A stretch of DNA of 64,000 nucleotides from Siphonodentalium dalli (GCA_032622095.1 CP136068.1:12135729-12199728); one strand, 5' to 3'; shown: positions 10,555 to 23,435, counted from the stretch's first letter. Numbers and translations: made by a program. Notes: generated by a model from the sequence alone, not told the origin.

Positions 10555-11800
10555 AGACTGGGACTCATATAATATATAATAATATATTAGTCCCAGCTAG
10601 ATGTAGCTAGAAATGTGAACAGCAGACATCCTGAGATACAAACAATATATATTATTGATTGTTTGATTTTCCAACCAGTATTTAGTGGGGGAATGTGTTG
10701 TTTTTAGACCAACATCAGTATATTCTTCTACTTTTGGTCCAAAGTTTGGTCGGAATGGCTATCGGTTGAACAATTTAGGTTGAGAGTTTGACATTTCCGT
10801 TGGAAATGTTTGAGGTACCATTTGGAAAGTTCAACTGGGAGGGGGGTTGCAAAGTAGTATTTCGAGAACATTTGACTTTGGTCTGGTTCAAGGTACGTAC
10901 ATTTGGAAATATCAAGGTATCTACATGTAGCCACCTCCCCGGTTATAAGGTATAAGAACACATTGGCTACATGGACGCGACTAGAGATCTCCATTGTGGG
11001 GGGGGGGTCTCCAACGATAACTTACTATTATTATCACAGCTCTCAGTTAGTGGCCAAGACATAAATGATATACGTGTAAGCATTCTCTCCAGTCAATTAT
11101 TTACCAGATCGACATACTTCTAAGTTAGGAATGAAATAGACACGACAAGAGAAAAATGTAATCCTGTCCATTTTGGTCAATACATGTAGGCGATCACTAC
11201 CATAAATATGGTAATATAAATTTTTGCCTCAAGGTGACATATAATATTTCCGAATACTATGCTACATGTAACTAAATATGAAATGTTCCAGATACCATAA
11301 AATCTCTTACAGGTACCGGTACTTAATCCGATCAGAGGGTCCCCATATAATCACATTCCAACAACAACATTTTTTGAAATGACGCTTCAGCACCATCAAC
11401 TATAGTATAAAATTGCACAAAACCTGTTATTTATCAACATTTTGTTCAACGAAATTTTACCGGTTTGTCAAATATCTGACACAAAAAGCCACTTGATTTT
11501 AGAGTTATCCATCTTTACCCGCAATTTGGTCAATGAAATTCTTCTCGTTGACTGTCTATTGGGCCACTATAATTAAAATAATAGATTTATAACATCGATA
11601 TCTGATCACTCTGAGCTGTGGTGTGTGGGTTCCTCGTCTCGAATCAAATATTTGTTACCCCCGAAGTCAAGGAAATAGTAATTTGCGACCGTTAATTCGG
11701 ATTGAGTACCTTTAAGATCTAACAGCAACCATATCTCAACCCCACTACAATCTGGGACTAATATATGTTATACATGTATTAGTCCCAGCTACAATCAGTG
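10555..11800. repeat. Paired CTGGGACTAATATA/TAGTCCCAGCTA palindromes
   Basis: The short palindrome CTGGGACT-(AT)n-TAGTCCCAGCTA lies at about 10,557-10,599 and again at about 11,752-11,791. Both are followed by related text (GTGAACAGCAGACATC / TTTGAACAGCATCTG). The two copies could be ends of one element of about 1.2 kb or two solo copies. The DNA between them holds no recognisable gene. Confidence 0.6.
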
Positions 11801-12499
11801 AACCTGATGAATAATTTGAACAGCATCTGAAAATGAAAGAAACATCCCACACCTTGTCTACGATATAATGAAAGCCATAATTGTAAATCAATCAGCTCTG
11901 CTTGTACCGGTATACATGTATATGTACACATATTGGACACACATGAATTGCTATATTCTCCATATTAATTTAAAACGAGCGCACAACTTTAACAAACTCA
12001 TTATTGAGTATTATATCAATAGCGATGTGTTTGTTAAAGTGGCAAGGTCATTTTAAATTTATACTCCTTTTAACATCAGTAGGCCTACACAATCATTCGT
12101 TGCATAACTTTCATTAAATTGTCCTAGTACTGAATATAAACAGTACTGGTACAATAACACTAGCAGTACTGGAACCGACCATACTGTAGGTGTCTGGCCT
12201 GTTTATTACCTTTTTAATTTGTTCTGATACATCAGGTACTTATAATAAGATGATAGTTCATTCAGACAACATCCTCTAAGTTGCCTAATAATAGAGACAA
12301 ACTAATAATAGTGATGGTGGGATTTTTTTTTAGCTAAAATTAATAATAGTAACCACAGCAATTTCACTCTATGTCTCTTAGTGATCTGATCATGGGAAGT
12401 GTTCTCCAAATATAACTAGAGGTGTGACTGTCCCAATGGGACTACGGATACCCCCCTGATTTTAAAATACCAAGATGTTTCACATGTCAGTAAACATTT

Positions 12500-13125
12500 A
12501 GTTAAAATAATAAAATAACAGTTCCCATTGCAGGTGTACAACCATAACCATAATCTTAAACCTATAGACTGAAAAATGTTGGAATAAAAGCTTGGACAAA
12601 ATCATGCATGTTGCGAAAACATTTCTAAGTAAAAAAAAGGGGAATAACTCCACACAAAAATGTCGGACAGACGTCATAATCGCAGGTGCACAGGTTCCCA
12701 TGGTACTAAATATCAGTGCCAAGATTAAAAAACATTGACCGAAAAATGTAGGAATAAAAGCTCGGACAAAATTATGCATGTTGCCAAAAACATTTCTAAG
12801 TCGAAAAAGGGGGATAACTCCACCAAAAAAGTCGGACAGACGTCATAATCGCAGGTGCACAATTTCCCATGGTACTAAATATCTGTGCCACGTTTTTAAA
12901 AAATTGACCTAAAAATGTAGGAATAAAAGCTCGGACAAAAGTATACATGTTGCGAACATTTTCACAGGTTCCCATGGTGATTGATGTCTGTGCCAAGTTT
13001 CAAGGAAATTGATAAAAAAACGACTGAGAAAAACTCCGGACAAATTTGTGTCCACGGACGGACGGACGACGGACAAGCTGACTCCAGTATACCCCCCCCC
13101 CCTAACTTCGTTGCGGGGGTATAAT
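12500..13125 (-). repeat. ~170-bp tandem repeat ending in GGACGG/TATACCCCC tail
   Basis: Three to four imperfect units share GGAATAAAAGCT(T/C)GGACAAAA, CATGTTGC, ACATTTCTAAGT, GGATAACTCCA, GTCGGACAGACGTCATAATC, GCAGGTGCACA and TTCCCATGGTACTAAATATC. Two clear copies of the last block are about 172 bp apart (about 12,674 and 12,846). The array ends with GGACGGACGGACGACGGACAA and a hairpin TATACCCCC...GCGGGGGTATA near 13,086-13,122. I recall similar ends as common in bivalve and gastropod repeats, but that is memory, not a search. Confidence 0.85.
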
Positions 13126-14432
13126 AACAGTGTTGACACTATCATATTATTCACACTATTATTGCACATGAGAGTACCGTTACTAGTACATGTAGATGCT
13201 AATATGAGTAAGTCATTATCAAGTCTGCCTCTTCTTGAATTCAACTATCATAGTGATATTCAACTACATGTATTATATCTTAATTGTACTACCATACACA
13301 ATGTATACTGGTACGGTATATACGTAAACTCCAGGTTTTCTGTTTTTACTAAAACTTCATGGAATCATCTCACTTCGTAATGCACAACCACTTAAAATGT
13401 ACATGTATATAACACTATAATTTTAACAGAGCAAATGAGAAGGCATCATATTCCAATATAAAAAGAATTCTACAGCTTATTACAGGAGACCTGTTTATTT
13501 CATAATGGCAGAAGTACATGTGCATGTATGTCATTTGAATGACATTATAAATAACTTCTCACCAAGATGATTTCAAAATTCTAACTACTAGTACAAGTAA
13601 ATCAGTTAAATAATCAAAAATGCCAGCACCGATATATATATACTGTACTTAGTACACGTAGTAGGTACCGTACCAGTCGACGTAAACATCTCCGTAATAA
13701 TTATATGAATTTATATGATATACTGAGTCGAAATTTATGTCGACTGGTACCGAACATGAGATATTTTCACCACTTCATAATAGTTGAATATATACGGTAC
13801 ATGTACCGGTACAATGGAATTCAAGTTGTGTCAGACCTGTTGTTTGGCATAAACAATGTACCAGTAAGTGACTTTGGTGATCACTGTTAGTCATTGATTT
13901 TGATAACATAAGTTCATGATTTTTACAAAATAATTTTAATGAATCAAAACCATGTGCAGCCGCATGTGTAACATGTAACTGTCTTTGTCCATTAGTCATT
14001 ATCCAAGTCTGGTTTAGTCTTGATCTAATGATCAAAGGCGGAATGTTACTAGTATGTACCGGTAACTTATGATCATGATCCGGGAGTCTGATGAATTATA
14101 ATCCATTTCACAGCATTGTCCATGTCTGCATGTTTCATGACATGTTTGGTAAACATCCTCACTCGATTCACTGACACTGGTGAGTGGTGCTATTGCCATT
14201 CTGATTCTCCATATCATGTTCTACCCTTCACAATTTCACACACATGTAGCTACTGTACTTCTAATCAGTCTAATGTACTATGCAGAATGATAGAATCTGA
14301 ATGAACATTCAATGACCTTTTACGGCATCAGCGTTGACTGCATTTCAGCGTTGACTGCATTTCAGCATTGAAGGGCTGAGGAGTCCAGAATAGAACTATA
14401 ATCATCATATTTTGCAATAATCATTGGGAACG
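13126..14432. other. No gene recognised
   Basis: AT-rich DNA with many ACATGTA and TACCGGTAC words. Overlapping short ORFs on both strands show no domain or splice context that I can support. Confidence 0.45.
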
Positions 14433-14516
14433 GGACTACCCGCCCCCGAGACAACCCGCCCCTTTGCTATTTTGGGGGCGGGTTGTCCCGATAAATGAGG
14501 GCGGGTTGTCCCGAAA
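14433..14516. repeat. GC-rich inverted repeat of GGGACAACCCGCCC
   Basis: In an AT-rich region, GGGACTACCCGCCCCC and GAGACAACCCGCCCC are followed by GGGGGCGGGTTGTCCC and GAGGGCGGGTTGTCCC. That gives two forward and two inverted copies of one 14-16-bp word, able to fold into a strong hairpin with a CTTTGCTATTTT loop. Confidence 0.9.
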
Positions 14517-14843
14517 TTGTTAATAGTGATTATGTTCTTTTATGTTCTTTGATGATATATTTTATTAAAGATTTTGATCAACAAAACATGTGTTTATTCA
14601 TTAATTATGTCAATGCGTGGACTGGGGTAAAGAATGACACGATGTTTTGACAACTGAACGGCACTTAAGGTAAGTGAAGACTAATTAAAAGGGGTGCTTT
14701 CAAAACAAACATTTGATGCAAATGGTTCATTATCACAGTGTGTTATCACAACACTTAGTGATCGGGGTTCATCTCATTGATGTTAACCGGAGGTGAGATT
14801 ACAAACAGCCTTTGAACGATGCCGACGGAACTTTAAGATTTTA

Positions 14844-15106
14844 AGATATATCACAAATTCGAATTCTTGATATCACAAATTGATTTTATGATATCATAAA
14901 ATCTAATATGTGATATCACAAAATAGTAGCATTTAGTGATATCACTAATTCTATTTTGTGATATCACATATTCATTTTGTGATATCATAAAATTGAATAT
15001 GTGATATCACTAATTCATTCAACTATTTGTGTAACATTTTGTGATATCATAAAATCGAATTATTGATATCACTAAATGCTTACTATTTTGTGATATCACA
15101 TATTCG
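14844..15106. repeat. Array of ten GATATC-centred palindromes
   Basis: Ten GATATC sites occur in about 240 bp, most as TTTTGTGATATCAC(A/T)AA or ATGATATCATAAAAT. Each is a palindrome of 8-16 bp, and AAATNGAAT or AATTCAT words separate them. Spacing is about 20-35 bp and there is no ORF. The composition and self-complementarity are far from the surrounding sequence. Confidence 0.95.
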
Positions 15107-17640
15107 ACACTATATATCCAGGCCAGGAAGATTAGGGAGTTCTGGGATGATTGGTGTGAACAATATTTATTTAAGAAGAAAATCAAACATATGACATAAA
15201 CATAATATACATGTAGAAATATATAGATTTATGAAGAGGCAATATTGGACAACAAGCAAACTGCTTTTTTAAAGTCCTCTCCTCGTGTAATAAATGTTAC
15301 CTCAAGTGACATAAATATCACTTGGGGTAAAGCAGACGGGATATATAGATTTGATTGATTGGAATATTATTTAGGATTGAGATACGGTATTATATTGTAA
15401 TACGGAAGTTAAGGGTGAGAAATTGTTTGCATTCTTCCATTGGGGTCAATCAGTGCTATTCACTTATTATTCGAGTCAATGTCCATGATAATAACAGTTG
15501 AATACGGCATAGCCTGACCTGCCACACTCAGTGACTCACACACAGTGTCTGTGACCAGTCCAGGGTTAGTTCAGTCATGAACGTAGTGCGTATCCTTCTA
15601 CGCTGGAAGCAGCAATCTGCGAAAGGGGTCATGTTGACCAACTTCACCAAGTCCAGTGTCACGAGTGTGCGATATTCGGATTGGTCCCGTCACTTCACAT
15701 GATATTTTCTGATAATTAAGCGGTATTTCTAACATCCAAACGGGTTAAAACAGTTTATATCTAATCCGTTGTGTACACGAAAGAATGAGATACACATTTT
15801 CTGCGAATAATGAACGAAACAAGCAGATATGACAGATGAAAAAACTATTTATTTTTAACACATAAAAATTCGGAAATTCCATACCGGAAGTTCGGCTGCG
15901 CATTGCGAATGTGCAGGGTGGCGAATACGGACTGTGAAATAACGTACTCTAACTCTGGGAACAATTTATCCCCAATTTCATGCACAAGAATGTTTAAACA
16001 TTATCATAACATATTCGACTTGTTTTTAATTTGTTTTCATGAAAAGGAATGATAAAAGGCACAATAAACATATCTAGAACGACAAATAAATCCAAATTAG
16101 CCATTTCCCCGTCATATTTCGGTCAGGCAAGCGAGGTACAAAAATGTATGAATCTGAGTACGAAAGTCGGAGTGTTCCTCTATCGTATTGCAATAATCGC
16201 CAACCTATTATAATATAAAAAAGCTATGCAGGGGGATAACTCGGAAAAAAAATTATTGTTGCGGAAAAAGTCTCATTGCAGCGCTCTCATTATTTAAGAA
16301 CTTCAATTACATTATTAAATGTGATATCCCTCGGTGGCGAATTGCCTGAAGGTCTGCTGAGAGGATTTCGTCCAGGGTGTAACAAAGTCTTATTAATTTC
16401 CCTTAATATAATCAGCCAAAACATACTCCAAAACATGATGTTGGGAAAACTGACAGTAACTGTTTTGCGTATCCATTTGTATCCATGCATTTTACATCTA
16501 TTTGTTTATTCACTGGAATCTTATCTAAATTCAAATTTAAATATAGCAAATTGAATCTGAAAATTAAAATGAAATTGTTAAATTAATAAACATCCATTAT
16601 TGACGAAATTCTGCCACATTCAGGGGTGCCGGGTATACGGCCGTCATTTGCCACGGCATTCCACACAATACTTGTATGACTCCCCTCTATATTATCATGT
16701 TTTATCATGTACATATTGTATTGTGAAATAAATATTATCTATCTATATTGTATATCTCATGATACATGTAAAATTAAAATTACGGGTTGACAACCTGTTA
16801 GTGTTCACCTAATATTATGCACGTGAATGATGACATAGACTTGCCTTCATTGTGAAGTCCGCGTGCGTCTGACATTAATTCTGTGTATACTGCTTCATCT
16901 GGTCTGTTTGCGTGTTCCAACATTTCGTATGTACCTGGTTCTATCGGGCTGTGGACAAACGTTAACGAGAAATTACGTAGATGTCTTTATGCACGTAGCA
17001 ATCGGCTGGACATGGTATGATTGTTAAGAAGCGAGTCGAATAATGGATATTCCAATGTTGTATGACGCAAATTGACCGAATAAGACATGTCTTTTTTCAG
17101 TAAATAACTGGAAATCTAATAAGAAATGTTGGGAAGTGTCCTCTAGCGCACAACATAATCATACCGATGAGTGCGCTGTGTAAATTTAATACGTATCGAA
17201 GAGACCATTCACAGAACTTTCCCAATTGGTTGTGTGATTTGTGAACTATGGGTGACGTTAATCATATTAGTCGTGTATAATATAATACAAGAACTCACGT
17301 TATTGGAAGTGACCGACGAGAAACTGAAATAAAAACGAATCATTTTGTAAGGTGTATTAGATCTGGTGTCAATTTGTGATACTAAAATAATGACAAAACT
17401 CAAGTACAAACACTTAGTGTTTAGAACAGACTGGCAATAGCATACTGCAGTACATACTATCAATTTCATTTTAGGAACGGATCATAATTTACACATGGAT
17501 ATATATTCGCTAATACTACTCACTCAATTAGTCACTGCATGTATGACTCTCATTGCCACATTGTTATCATTGGCGTACTGTTTTCACGTTGAACATATGT
17601 ATGGGAACGTATTACGAACGAAAACAAATCGAAAACACTA
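15107..17640. other. No gene; possible SINE/LINE tail near 16.66-16.74 kb
   Basis: No coding feature is recognised. At about 16,655-16,745 the sequence CATATTGTATTGTGAAATAAATATTATCTATCTAT (read in two parts) looks like a retroposon 3' end with a short (ATCT)n tail. Its 5' part is not identified. Confidence 0.4.
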
Positions 17641-17956
17641 AAGCCGCTTTCACACATGTCCGTTTCTCGGATGCGTTTCCTTGCGTTTCTAATATTTTAA
17701 CGCATCTGGAAAACGCATCGGTCGAAATAGTGAAGCTAGCCACACATGCTTGTGTATGCTTTTTTAGAAACGCAGGCGAAACGCAGCATTTCAAGTCCGA
17801 GACAAGAAAAAAGAGAAACGCATCTGGCAAACGCACATGTGTGAAAGACCCAGTGATATTATCACTGTTTTGACCGATGCGTTTTCCGGATGCGTTAAAA
17901 TATTAGAAACGCAAGGAAACGCATCGGAGAAACGGACATGTGTGAAAGCGGCTTAA
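17641..17956. mobile_element. Foldback/MITE with ~83-bp terminal inverted repeats
   Basis: The left arm (17,641-17,723) and right arm (17,874-17,956) are reverse complements, with only about two mismatches seen (TCGGAT/TCCGAT and CATCTGG/CATCCGG). They begin AAGCCGCTTTCACACATGTC. The 150-bp centre repeats the same words (GAAACGCA, ACATGTGTGAAAGACCC), so it is partly built from the arms. No clear target duplication is visible; flanks are ...ACACTA and AAAACATT... No ORF of its own. Confidence 0.9.
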
Positions 17957-18220
17957 AACATTTTGTACAGGGATGACGCAAAACCCCACGGGAATGCACA
18001 TATTAGGAAACAATCATCAATCCCAATGAGTTTAACACTTCTTATACGAAATTGATTCGCCCATCATTTCTAATGTTCATTAGAACGGTCTATTGTTCAT
18101 TAGGAGGGGTGTTCAGGTAATAAAAGCAGACGACATACAGAACAAATGGATACTTCAAGATCAGAATAGTTCATATAAATTTGTTGAAATGTTCAGATAA
18201 TGAGTTGATCAAACTTTTGT

Positions 18221-18454
18221 TTAACCCATTCATAACCGGATCTGCGACATGCAGCATCACAGATCCTGTGCCAGTACATTCTCTAAATATATATACGAAT
18301 ATCCCATAGGAGCCTCGCATATATAAGATAATACACTGGCTTACAAGGTCAGGGTAAATGTTGTTAGGACAATGTATTCTCGCATTTATGCGGCGAATGC
18401 ATTGGCACAAGGTTTTCGAAAAATGTCAGGAAACTCCAATCATGGAAGGGTTTA
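18221..18454. mobile_element. Family B TTAA MITE, diverged copy (B2)
   Basis: It starts with TTAACCCATTCATAACCGG at 18,221 and ends ...TCATGGAAGGG followed by TTTA at 18,451-18,454. Both B hairpins are recognisable but decayed (CCTGTGCCAGTACATTCTCT, CCTCGCATATATAAGATAAT, AATGCATTGGCACAAGG). The same CAGGAA.CTC.ATCATG.AAGGG right end as B1 confirms the family. The right TTAA appears mutated. Confidence 0.8.
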
Positions 18455-20099
18455 CTTATTATCTGAACATTTCCTAAGGGAACTACTCGTCAATGATCAT
18501 TTAGTATAGCAAGGGTTAAACACAACCAAATGACACACACAAGTACTAAAGTACCGATCTACATGTAATGACAATTCATAAATGCAAACATGTTGACAAT
18601 GATTATGAATGATACAATAATATATTCCTTCCAATACTAATGGCATTGCAATAAATGGGACATAAGATAAGATAAGTTCCCAACTCAAAATAGAGGGAAA
18701 TCTTATTCAGGCAGCTGGATTACATTTTCCACTGCTTTTTTACGAAAAAGCCTGTTTTACCCACAATTATGCAATCGTACAATATCTCACAAAAGGCAAC
18801 ATCAGTATGTTATCCGCTCTATCGAGACGAATATTTTGATATGTGTTTCAGTTTGTTTCTATCAAACACGGTTGGACCGATTTTCCCGGTGTTTTCTGCT
18901 CCACTAATAGAGGATGTTCATGTTTATATGTCATCATAAAAGCCACAAAACATTTAGAAGTGTATGTATTTCAGGCCGCAAAATCGTTGCGCACTATCCC
19001 TGCAGGAACTTACCATCGTACGTTGGTTCCTCTATGCCAGTAACATCATCGTAGTGTGGTTCGGCAGTTGGCTCAATCGACATTTGACTGTAATTCCGCG
19101 ACCTTAAATACAGATAATTTAATGCATTTGTAAATGTAGAATAATTTTAAATGTTATGGTTGTTGTAATTATAGTCAAGCAGCATATTGCAGTCAGCTAA
19201 ACTGGTCGTTATTGTTATTGACAATCCATACATACAGTTGATTAATAGAACGGTAAGTTCAGGCATACATATGTAGATCGATGTAGGGAAAAATGAGACC
19301 CTTTATTGAAGGTTGTTTATTTTAGTCTCAAAAGATCTTGGCTTTACTTTCGACCTTTGTCGTGTGGATACAGGTAACAGTTGTCCCCGAATTTTGCAAA
19401 GATATTCTAAAAGACACAGCCCATTGAACTTTCATTATAATATGTATTGAGGTAAAAGGGTAACAATCGATTGGAAAATTCAGTGTTAATATTCGGTAAA
19501 AGATTACTCAATACTTGGTGCAAACAGTATTTAATCCATATAATTCATAACGTAATTACAATATAATAACAAGTTATGGTATGGAGGGGATTCCACAGCA
19601 AGGTGATAGCTTATATATGTCGTCTCCGGTTATGGTGTGATAGAGCCCCCAGCGCGAGTGTGATTGGATTAAGTGCGATGTATTTCAGACAATTTGATGT
19701 TCACAGTTGGCGTTTATTTATGTTTTGTCTCGCATCAACTCACGTAGTGGGCTCGTTCGATAGGTGTGTCGATATTAAATTGTATGGAATAAACGGTTTA
19801 AGTGAGATCAAGAGATGGTATTAGTAATACAGTTGGTATTAGACAAATTAATATCAGATCAGTGGGAGAAAAAGGGAGAATTATATAGTAATGCTTCAGA
19901 TAGAAGAGAATTGAAAGATATGTGGATAATCCGATGTAGACAGAATGATTTTGAAGAGCTGAAGTATAGCATCTGAGCCGACGTCGCACCACGGTAAGTT
20001 CACAATGAATTCGAACGCGGGGTGTTTTCTTATGTGATTAGGTTATAAACTAGCTCATTGTTGCATATCTTCCTATTGCATATGGTTATTATGCGCGTG
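18455..20099. other. No gene that can be supported
   Basis: Open frames at 18,843-19,043 and 19,576-19,824 lack domains, and I see no convincing splice context. The stretch 19,560-19,830 is less AT-rich and slightly gene-like but not recognised. 19,860-19,990 is A/G-rich. Confidence 0.4.
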
Positions 20100-20159
20100 T
20101 GCTGTTTAACGGACGAGTCCTTGGGACCTTTACCAATTGAATCGTTTGGTGTTTAAGAT

Positions 20160-20579
20160 ATTTTTGTACTTCTCTGAAAATGGTTATATTATCGTCATGT
20201 GAGAGTTCATTGGAACCACGGAGTAGCACCTCGGCTGTAATGTTACGAAGGCCAGACACTGTGGTTAGAAATAAAGCTCTTTGTTAGTCGTATCTTTCGT
20301 ATTCGAGTAAATAATGTTCGGTATCCTCTAGCTGACCGCAAGCACACATGGGTTGTCAGAAACAAAATTTGAACAGGTGTGGTAATTTAAGTGGCTGCAG
20401 TGCAGTCTAAGTCGAGAGTGCAAAACCAGCATGTCGCGTGTGTAGGCATAATAAAACCATTTAGGGATATTGTTCAATTTAGAATTCAATGACTTTGAGA
20501 ATGTCACTATCGAATCCATGGCAATCCAGCTTGTGTCAAGGTTATGTCGAGGGAAGGAATGATCTTCTGTGATATTCAT
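20160..20579 (-). pseudogene. LINE 2 C-terminal zinc-knuckle region
   Basis: The frame reads HSRLRLHCSHLNYHTCSNF and then, after a one-base shift, CACGQLEDTEHYLLEYERYD. That is the typical LINE tail with CxC...H, the last Cys being replaced by Tyr. Further on ITAEVLLRGSNELSHDDN matches the usual distal helix. The frame break falls in the knuckle at about 20,340. Confidence 0.75.
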
Positions 20580-20662
20580 TGTCGAAAACTGGGATCATAA
20601 AACAATTGCCTTGTCTTGTGATAAGCCCCGATGTCTGGCCGTGAGTTGGGTGTACTAAAGTT

Positions 20663-21834
20663 CTATAGATATATTGGTGCCTGGTCATACACCATCTTGT
20701 AGAATAGCTTCAGTTTGTATTTTTCAAGTCGCGATTTTAAGGTTTCCCATCCAGCTTCTGCAAGGAGTGTGGACTTACTGACAGACCTGGTGGCACCAGT
20801 TACAATACCAGCTGCTTCATACTGTATGTCTTCAATAATATCATATTCCTGTTGCACACAACCATCCCAGACTGCATCCCAGGCAGTATTCGTCTTTGCA
20901 TTGGTTTGGGGACCCCAGCAACCATCTTTATTCAAAATAACACCGAGCTGCTTGTGTGAATTGACTTCCTTTATGGACTGTTTGTTCATAATCAGAGTTG
21001 GGTGGTTTAAAGTACTGCGTTTTCGAGTGCATGTCAATGCCTCTGTCTTAAGTTCATTGAATTTAACCCATGTAAATGACCATTCTTCAAGTCGTTTAAT
21101 AGCCTGCTGCATCATAATTGCCCCAGTGTTAGGGTCATCAGTTGTCAGTGCAATCGAAGTGTCGTTGGCAAAAAATACGAATATTACATGTCATGTTGTC
21201 AACAGTGTCGTTAATAAAAACAGTATATAGAATAGGACCCAATATGGACCCTTGGGCACTTCTGTAGTTATTTCCCCCCACGTTGATTGGTATTGCACGC
21301 TGTTGACGATCAGACAGGTGTGATTTGAACCACCGGAGCATGTTATCGCTAATTCCTATTGCATGAAGTTTAAAAGGTAGACCCTCGTGCCAGACTTTAT
21401 CAAACGCCTTACTTATGTTAAAAAGTACCAATCGAATGTCGCGCCCTTCGTCCAAAGATTTACTAATTTTGTCAAATATGTCACATAGCTGATAGGCATT
21501 TGAGTCGGCGGGAACAAGCCCGGACTGACATTTAGTTAGAATATTATTCTATTGGAGATATGCCATAAGGTGTTTAGCGATGCATTTTTAAATAACTTGC
21601 TTTGACAGCTTAGAAGTGAGATTGGTCGATAATTCGCCGTATTGGTTCGATCTCCTTGTTTATGTATTGGTACAACGTTTGCGGAGGAAAGTATGATTCT
21701 CGGATAAAACGGTTGAAGACTTTGGAAAGAGGCTTACTCAAGCTTGTGCAGTTCTTTAACAAACGCGGGCTAATAAAATCTGGTCCAGATGCCTTATCAG
21801 GTTGGAGTTCTTTTATAGCGTTATAAACTTCCAA
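20663..21834 (-). pseudogene. LINE 2 reverse transcriptase remains
   Basis: Fingers: QPDKASGPDFISPRLLKN (21,834-21,610). Palm: LFNISKAFDKVWHEG and SAQGSILGPILYTVFIND (21,455-21,138). Thumb: NSHKQLGVILNKDG and AAGIVTGATRSVSKSTLLAE (21,115-20,663). The first catalytic Asp of motif A (F-D-x-S-K-A-F-D) is Asn. A one-base shift in a T run at about 21,170 precedes motif C, which in the shifted frame reads FAND instead of FADD. Both Asp-to-Asn changes fit G-to-A decay. The enzyme is dead. Confidence 0.85.
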
Positions 21835-22204
21835 CTCAGTTATATTTATAACACTGAGTGTGGTCAGATTAGGCCCATCCGATGTTGGGGTGGAGGTTGT
21901 TTTATTCCATCGAGAGATGATATGCTACAGAAGTAGCCATTTAGCATTTGTCTTCATCCGACGACATAACTTTGCCCTGCCAAACTAAAGGAGGCACAGT
22001 TTCAGCCCAATTTGTGGAAAGATGATTAAATGTTTTCCACCATTTGCCAGCTGTTGTCTTGTAATCATTAAGGACTTCTTGCACTTTTAATAAATGAAAT
22101 TGTTTAGACGATCTAACTTCGGAAATTACTTCGTTTCGAATTTTTCTATATTTGCTCCATGAATCGGAGGTATTTCTTCTTTTTGCCGATTAATGAATCC
22201 TTTT

Positions 22205-22813
22205 TCATTGTCTAATTAAATATTTAATCCGTGGGTTCATCCAATCGGGCTCGTCTTGCTTGCAGCTGTTAAACTTGTTGGGAATATGTTTATGCATAAG
22301 CTCAGTTAGTTTGTGCGTCAGAGTGCCACATAGATCCTCAAGTGGTAAGTTGTTAAATGGCTGGGTCCATTCAGATTGTTTTATTTGGTTGTTTATTGTG
22401 GAGAAATTTGCTTGTTCAAACATGTATACAGTGCGTTTGTTATGTACTTTCGGTCTAGTTGTTTCACAAGTTTCAATTTTCACGTAAAACGGGACGTGGT
22501 AGCGAACTAAGTCACAAAAGAAAGGTTCTAATGTTCCACTTTCCTTTCGCGTGCAGTTATTGTTGATCAATACAACATCTATGAGTGTTTCTGAGAATTC
22601 AGTAACATTTGTCGAGTCGTTTATAACTTGCTGGAGGGAGAAATATGTTGAGATGGAGGACACTTTGGAATTTGGTGGATTAAACTGATTTTCATTCAAA
22701 TCTCCAAATATGACTATTCTATGGAGATCCGGGCCAGCTCGTCCCAGGGCCAACTCGGTCCAGGCACTTTTTGGGGTGAGCTGGAAAAAAAGTTCAGCTG
22801 TTAAAGAAAACAA
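22205..22813 (-). pseudogene. LINE 2 endonuclease, C-terminal part
   Basis: The 202-codon frame contains IVIFGDLNENQFN, matching the catalytic GDFN box of APE-type LINE endonucleases (GDLN here), then DVVLINNN and the linker toward RT (DEPDWMNPRIKYLIRQ). The N-terminal half lies at 23,619-23,906 beyond a MITE. About 60 residues of the middle of the domain are missing between them. Confidence 0.75.
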
Positions 22814-22850
22814 CTAAAGTTGTACATAAACGGTAGTAGTTTCATTGATA

Positions 22851-23340
22851 TTAAAGGTACGGTTGGCCTTGGCGGTGGGTATGCTGTGAAAATATTTCCA
22901 CCCGTCAAAAAACCGCCACAAACATAAAGAACATCAAAATGTAGACAGACTTTGTCCGTATACAAATAATAAAGTATGTTATTGTCATATGTTTGACCAG
23001 TGTTGTCTAAATAAAAGCTTAAAAAGTTACTTTTCTGGTGTTTGTTTATATTATGATGGTAAACATAAAGAGCGGTCTTTGTTGGTGAATTCCTTATATG
23101 GATATCATAAAGAGCGTTTATGCCATGTGTGTGTGATTAGCCAGTATCATTGTGCTGTCTTCTGTAACACAACCAGGCTCTTGCTTAGGTAAAATATAGT
23201 AGGTCTTTATGATAACATGCTGTTTAAGCGATGGTCATGGTATATATGAACGAAACTGTATGCGTTATAATGTTTTTCTGTTTACGGTGATTGGAACAAA
23301 TATGAATATTTTCGACAACAAAGGCCTCACGTGCCTTTAA
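22851..23340 (-). mobile_element. Family A TTAA MITE (A2), inside LINE 2
   Basis: A 482-bp reverse-oriented copy of A1 lies between TTAA 22,851-22,854 and TTAA 23,337-23,340. It begins AGGTACGGTTGGCC and ends CACGTGCCT. Internal identity to A1 is high (for example ACAAAGTCTATCTACATTTT and GGCTAATCACACACAAATGG). It lies within the LINE 2 endonuclease, so it landed after LINE 2. Confidence 0.88.
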
Positions 23341-23434
23341 GCGTGACATATATGCCTTATTGGCCGGGTGTTTATTGTATTTTTTCCATTATTTTGTATT
23401 TGATTATGCACACACATGTCACGAAAATAAATGA

Positions 23435-23435
<1 letters not shown>

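Noticed and set aside
19576-19992. Possible LTR or promoter/first exon
   Set aside because: No matching second LTR, no primer-binding site or polypurine tract, and no supported splice partner.
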